Below the pieces are notes generated by a model. That model searched no databases. It saw only the letters and a list, made by a program, of their open reading frames with translations, and was not told the origin of the DNA. Shown piece by piece: positions 61,769-64,000 of a stretch of 64,000 nucleotides of DNA. A program made the position numbers and the translations under genes. This stretch comes from Typhlomys cinereus (taxonomy: Eukaryota; Chordata; Mammalia; Rodentia; Platacanthomyidae): contig JALPQD010000293.1 in assembly GCA_023101885.1 (NCBI GenBank), positions 1,531,861 through 1,595,860 on the forward strand, written 5' to 3'. Position 1 is the stretch's first letter. Each line of letters begins with the position of its first letter.

Positions 61769-61818
61769 ACACGCGTGCGCACACACACGCACAATTGAAT
61801 AAATAATAAAAAAAGAAA
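61511..61818 (+). repeat. Young tRNA-headed SINE with perfect target-site duplication
   Basis: The head GGGGCTGGAGAGGTGGCTCA has its A box at 61524-61534 and the B box GAGTTCGGATCCC at 61566-61578. The body has about a dozen intact CpGs, which argues for youth. A CA tract (about 61723-61765), ACAATTGAATAAATAATAAA and an A-rich tail close it. The 13-bp direct repeat AAAATGGGATGTA flanks it at 61498-61510 and 61819-61831. Frames through it are not genes. Confidence 0.92.
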
Positions 61819-61867
61819 AAAATGGGATGTAAAAAAATGCAGAAGCTATTTCTTGTATAGCAATTTC

Positions 61868-62125
61868 TCAGGGCTCTAAGCAATGCTACTGAGTCCTTAC
61901 ACCTCATCAGAGAGAAGGACCCCTAGGGAAGTTTGACATTCACACTAAAGGATGCTCCAGGGATGGGGAGGGGGGAAGAGGACACTGGGAGAAAGGGTGG
62001 GGGGAACGAAGGAGAAAAGGGGGGAGGGAGCAAGGGCATCAGGGGAGAGATAAAGGGAGGGAGGGGACTGGGGTATCTATTAAGTTTGTATGAGTGGAAA
62101 AAATAAATAAAAAAAGAAATTCCTT
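61868..62125 (+). mobile_element. L1 3' UTR and tail, plus strand
   Basis: GAGTCCTTACACCTCATCAG, then a long G/A-rich tract (about 61960-62075), then CTATTAAGTTTGTATGAGTG and AATAAATAAAAAAAG. It matches the minus-strand copy at 47.15-47.5 kb in order. 5'-truncated, with no ORF2. Confidence 0.75.
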
Positions 62126-62958
62126 TCTCATTCCATGTTATTTATATTAGTGAACTTGTTCAAATAATATATACATTGTTTCATTCACAAATCAAGATTA
62201 AAATTTCAGAAACATTTATCATTTTTGATTTTATTAGGTTTTCAAAGAGAAACTTTGACTGGACACAGCTTAGAGGACTCCTGTAAAGGGTGTGACTGCA
62301 TGAGAAAATGACTAAAACTTCGTACCATGCTTGGCACATATTAACCTTGCCACTAAAAAGAATATAAATGTCACAATTAGAAAATTAATTGATGATGTAG
62401 TGGGACTGATGCTAGAAACATTTTAATAACAATAAATTAGTGACTAGTAGAATTGTGATATTTCACAGTATATTGTAAGTTTTACCCTAATCTATTCAGC
62501 CACCACTGTAAGATAAACCCCTTCAGTACAGAGGCTTTGTTTTGTACTAACAGTATACTATCAATTACATAGCTATATAATTAGTAAGAAATTGACAGAG
62601 AAATGAAAAAATGAAGTAAATCAAAGTTAAATACGGGTTTTGAAATTTTTTTGGTACTTAGTGAGTAGACAAAAAAATAGTGCTCTTTGGATCTTAGGTG
62701 TTCTATGAAGTCTTGGGTGTTACCAGCTTGGTCCCCAGCTTATGCATCTTTCACAAACACAGAAACAGGTAAGTAGAAGGAAGGACCAAGAAGAATGAAA
62801 TTAGGTCACTGGCCTGGTATCACTAGGAGATATGATTACCCACACTCTCCACTCCTCTCTGTGTTTAACATGTCATGAAGCAGCCCTTGTCCTCCTGAGT
62901 TCATGTCATGAGGTTCCGCTCAACTTAGCCACAAACAAAACACCCTGTTTAGCAGTTA
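62126..62958. other. Non-coding DNA
   Basis: ATGCTTGGCACATATTAACC at about 62327-62346 is a MIR/L2-like tip. Nothing else recognised. Confidence 0.45.
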
Positions 62959-63250
62959 GCCTACATGGTTACTAACATAATCATTAAGTGTCTTAAGGGA
63001 ACAAAGAGTTAATTCTCTTATGATAGTCTCATTACAGTTCTTAGTCCAGCTTGGGAGAACTCATACCAACAAGAGCGCCAAGGGAACTGGCCACACCGTC
63101 TCCAAATAATAGCTGAGACGGGACAGTCCTTCCTTGCCAGACCAGTATGTCTGGAGAAGTATACACAAGAATACCCCTTTTCTCCATTTTATTCACCTGC
63201 CCAGCAATTAGTCCCACTCACTCTGGGCTGGGTCTTCCCCATTAAAACTA
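62959..63250 (-). mobile_element. Truncated MaLR-like LTR, minus strand
   Basis: GTGTCTTAAGGGAACAAAGA, TGATAGTCTCATTACAGTTC, GCCAGACCAGTATGTCTG, GAATACCCCTTTTCTCCATT and GGGCTGGGTCTTCCCCATTA match the LTRs at 27.0 and 28.5 kb in order. The outer third with the TGTCATAG start is missing. Confidence 0.65.
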
Positions 63251-63861
63251 AAATCAGGCAAGATCCTTAGTATGCAGTACTAATGTTGCCTTCTTGTGCA
63301 ATTTGCTTAACATGACACCTAAGAGTTTAAAGGGACAACAAGAACCACATAAGATGTTAATTCATCAATGAACACTTGAAACAATCTTCAGGGTGGTCAT
63401 TATAATAATTTTCCTTTGCTTATTCAGCAAATATTTAATGACTTCTTACTTTGTACTACATGTAGTAGATACTCAATGTTTGGCTTGACAGATTAAGTCT
63501 CTCTCTTCTTCTTTAGGCCAGAAAAAGAAAGGTCTCTGAGATCAAGGATATAAATGGTAGAAGGACTGCAAAGGAAAGAGAGAAGAGGTAGCATGTCTCT
63601 TGACTCTCCTATGGGTCACACTCATTCTATGGAATAAAACACCAACAAGCTCTCTTGGGGTCATCTTCAAATTATGGATCTTAATTGAGACATTCAATCC
63701 AGTTGTACACCTCTTCCACTTACACCCTTAATGAAGCATTGCAACTGACAACGTTGCCCCCTTTCTCCAATGGACATCAATCCATGCTCTCTGTTCTCTT
63801 TACAACAATGGAAATAGAAGGCATGTCACCTTTGTGTTCAAGTACATCTGTTTCGTATCAC
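63251..63861. other. Non-coding DNA with a MIR/L2-like piece
   Basis: TTATTCAGCAAATATTTAAT followed by GACTTCTTACTTTGTACTAC at 63418-63480 fits 'ttcaacaaatatttattgagcacctactatgtgcc'. No gene seen. Confidence 0.45.
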
Positions 63862-63871
63862 ATTTATCTAT

Positions 63872-63922
<51 letters not shown>

Positions 63923-63926
63923 TTTC
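63862..63926. repeat. (TTTA)n tetranucleotide repeat
   Basis: About 16 TTTA units. It occupies the A-tail position of the minus-strand L1 end that follows, so it probably grew from that tail. Confidence 0.95.
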
Positions 63927-64000
63927 CGCTCATACAAACTTAATAGGTACACCGGTCCCCTCCCTCCCTCCACCCTTCCCTAGACCCCCTTGCTCCCTCC
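63927..64000 (-). mobile_element. L1 3' end, minus strand, runs off the window
   Basis: CGCTCATACAAACTTAATAG followed by a pyrimidine-rich tract is the complement of the same L1 terminal words and homopurine tract seen at 47.15 and 62.1 kb. The rest lies beyond the window. Confidence 0.75.

Overview
The window looks like 64 kb of AT-rich nuclear DNA from a rodent, with no protein-coding gene, exon set, tRNA, rRNA or snRNA gene that I can support. The rodent call comes from the repeats: tRNA-headed B2/ID-type SINEs, B4 (ID+B1 composite) elements, one 7SL-derived B1, LINE-1 3' ends with a G/A-rich 3' UTR, and MaLR-type LTRs, over a background of old mammalian MIR and L2 relics. The commonest young SINE has a head like mouse B2 but a body that is neither mouse B2 nor ID. 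Its layout (head, lineage-specific body, microsatellite, AATAAA-bearing tail) and one older element near 54.1 kb resemble repeats I associate with jerboa-like rodents (Dipodoidea). That placement is tentative and made from memory. No open frame is longer than about 170 codons, and the longest ones lie in repeats or microsatellites. The window is best read as intergenic desert or the inside of a very long intron.

Layout. 1-7 kb: mostly single-copy sequence with a GC-richer block at 1.14-1.9 kb, an old SINE, a MIR and a B1. 7-11 kb: B4 and B2-type SINEs, TA and CA microsatellites, then repeat-poor AT-rich sequence at 9.95-10.35 kb. 11-20.5 kb: nearly repeat-free AT-rich sequence. 20.5-25 kb: a 38-bp minisatellite inside a repeat seen again at 24.6 kb, a (CT)n tract, SINEs and MIRs. 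25.3-28.9 kb: the most complex block, with a young SINE, a solo MaLR-like LTR, a second kind of LTR-like sequence, and a MaLR-like provirus on the minus strand whose interior holds an inverted LTR piece. 29-34.6 kb: quiet. 34.6-40.5 kb: SINEs of two subfamilies, an L2 relic, an older repeat split by a young SINE, and an L1 ORF2 3' remnant. 40.5-58 kb: mainly single-copy, with an L1 3' UTR, a few SINEs and MIRs, and one TATA/CCAAT promoter-like cluster at 50.7 kb. 58-64 kb: MIR, a young SINE with perfect target-site duplications, an L1 3' end, a MaLR-like LTR, and a second L1 3' end running off the window.

No gene set acts together here. What ties the elements together is retrotransposition: the SINEs and L1 3' ends fit L1-driven insertion, with A-rich tails and target-site duplications, and the MaLR LTRs fit LTR retrotransposition. 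The points most worth a second look are the young SINE family and its body-swapped older relative, the inverted LTR segment in the MaLR-like provirus, and the isolated promoter-like cluster. I found nothing that supports a new multi-gene system. Repeat identities were assigned by eye from remembered consensus features; RepeatMasker with a matched library would settle them.
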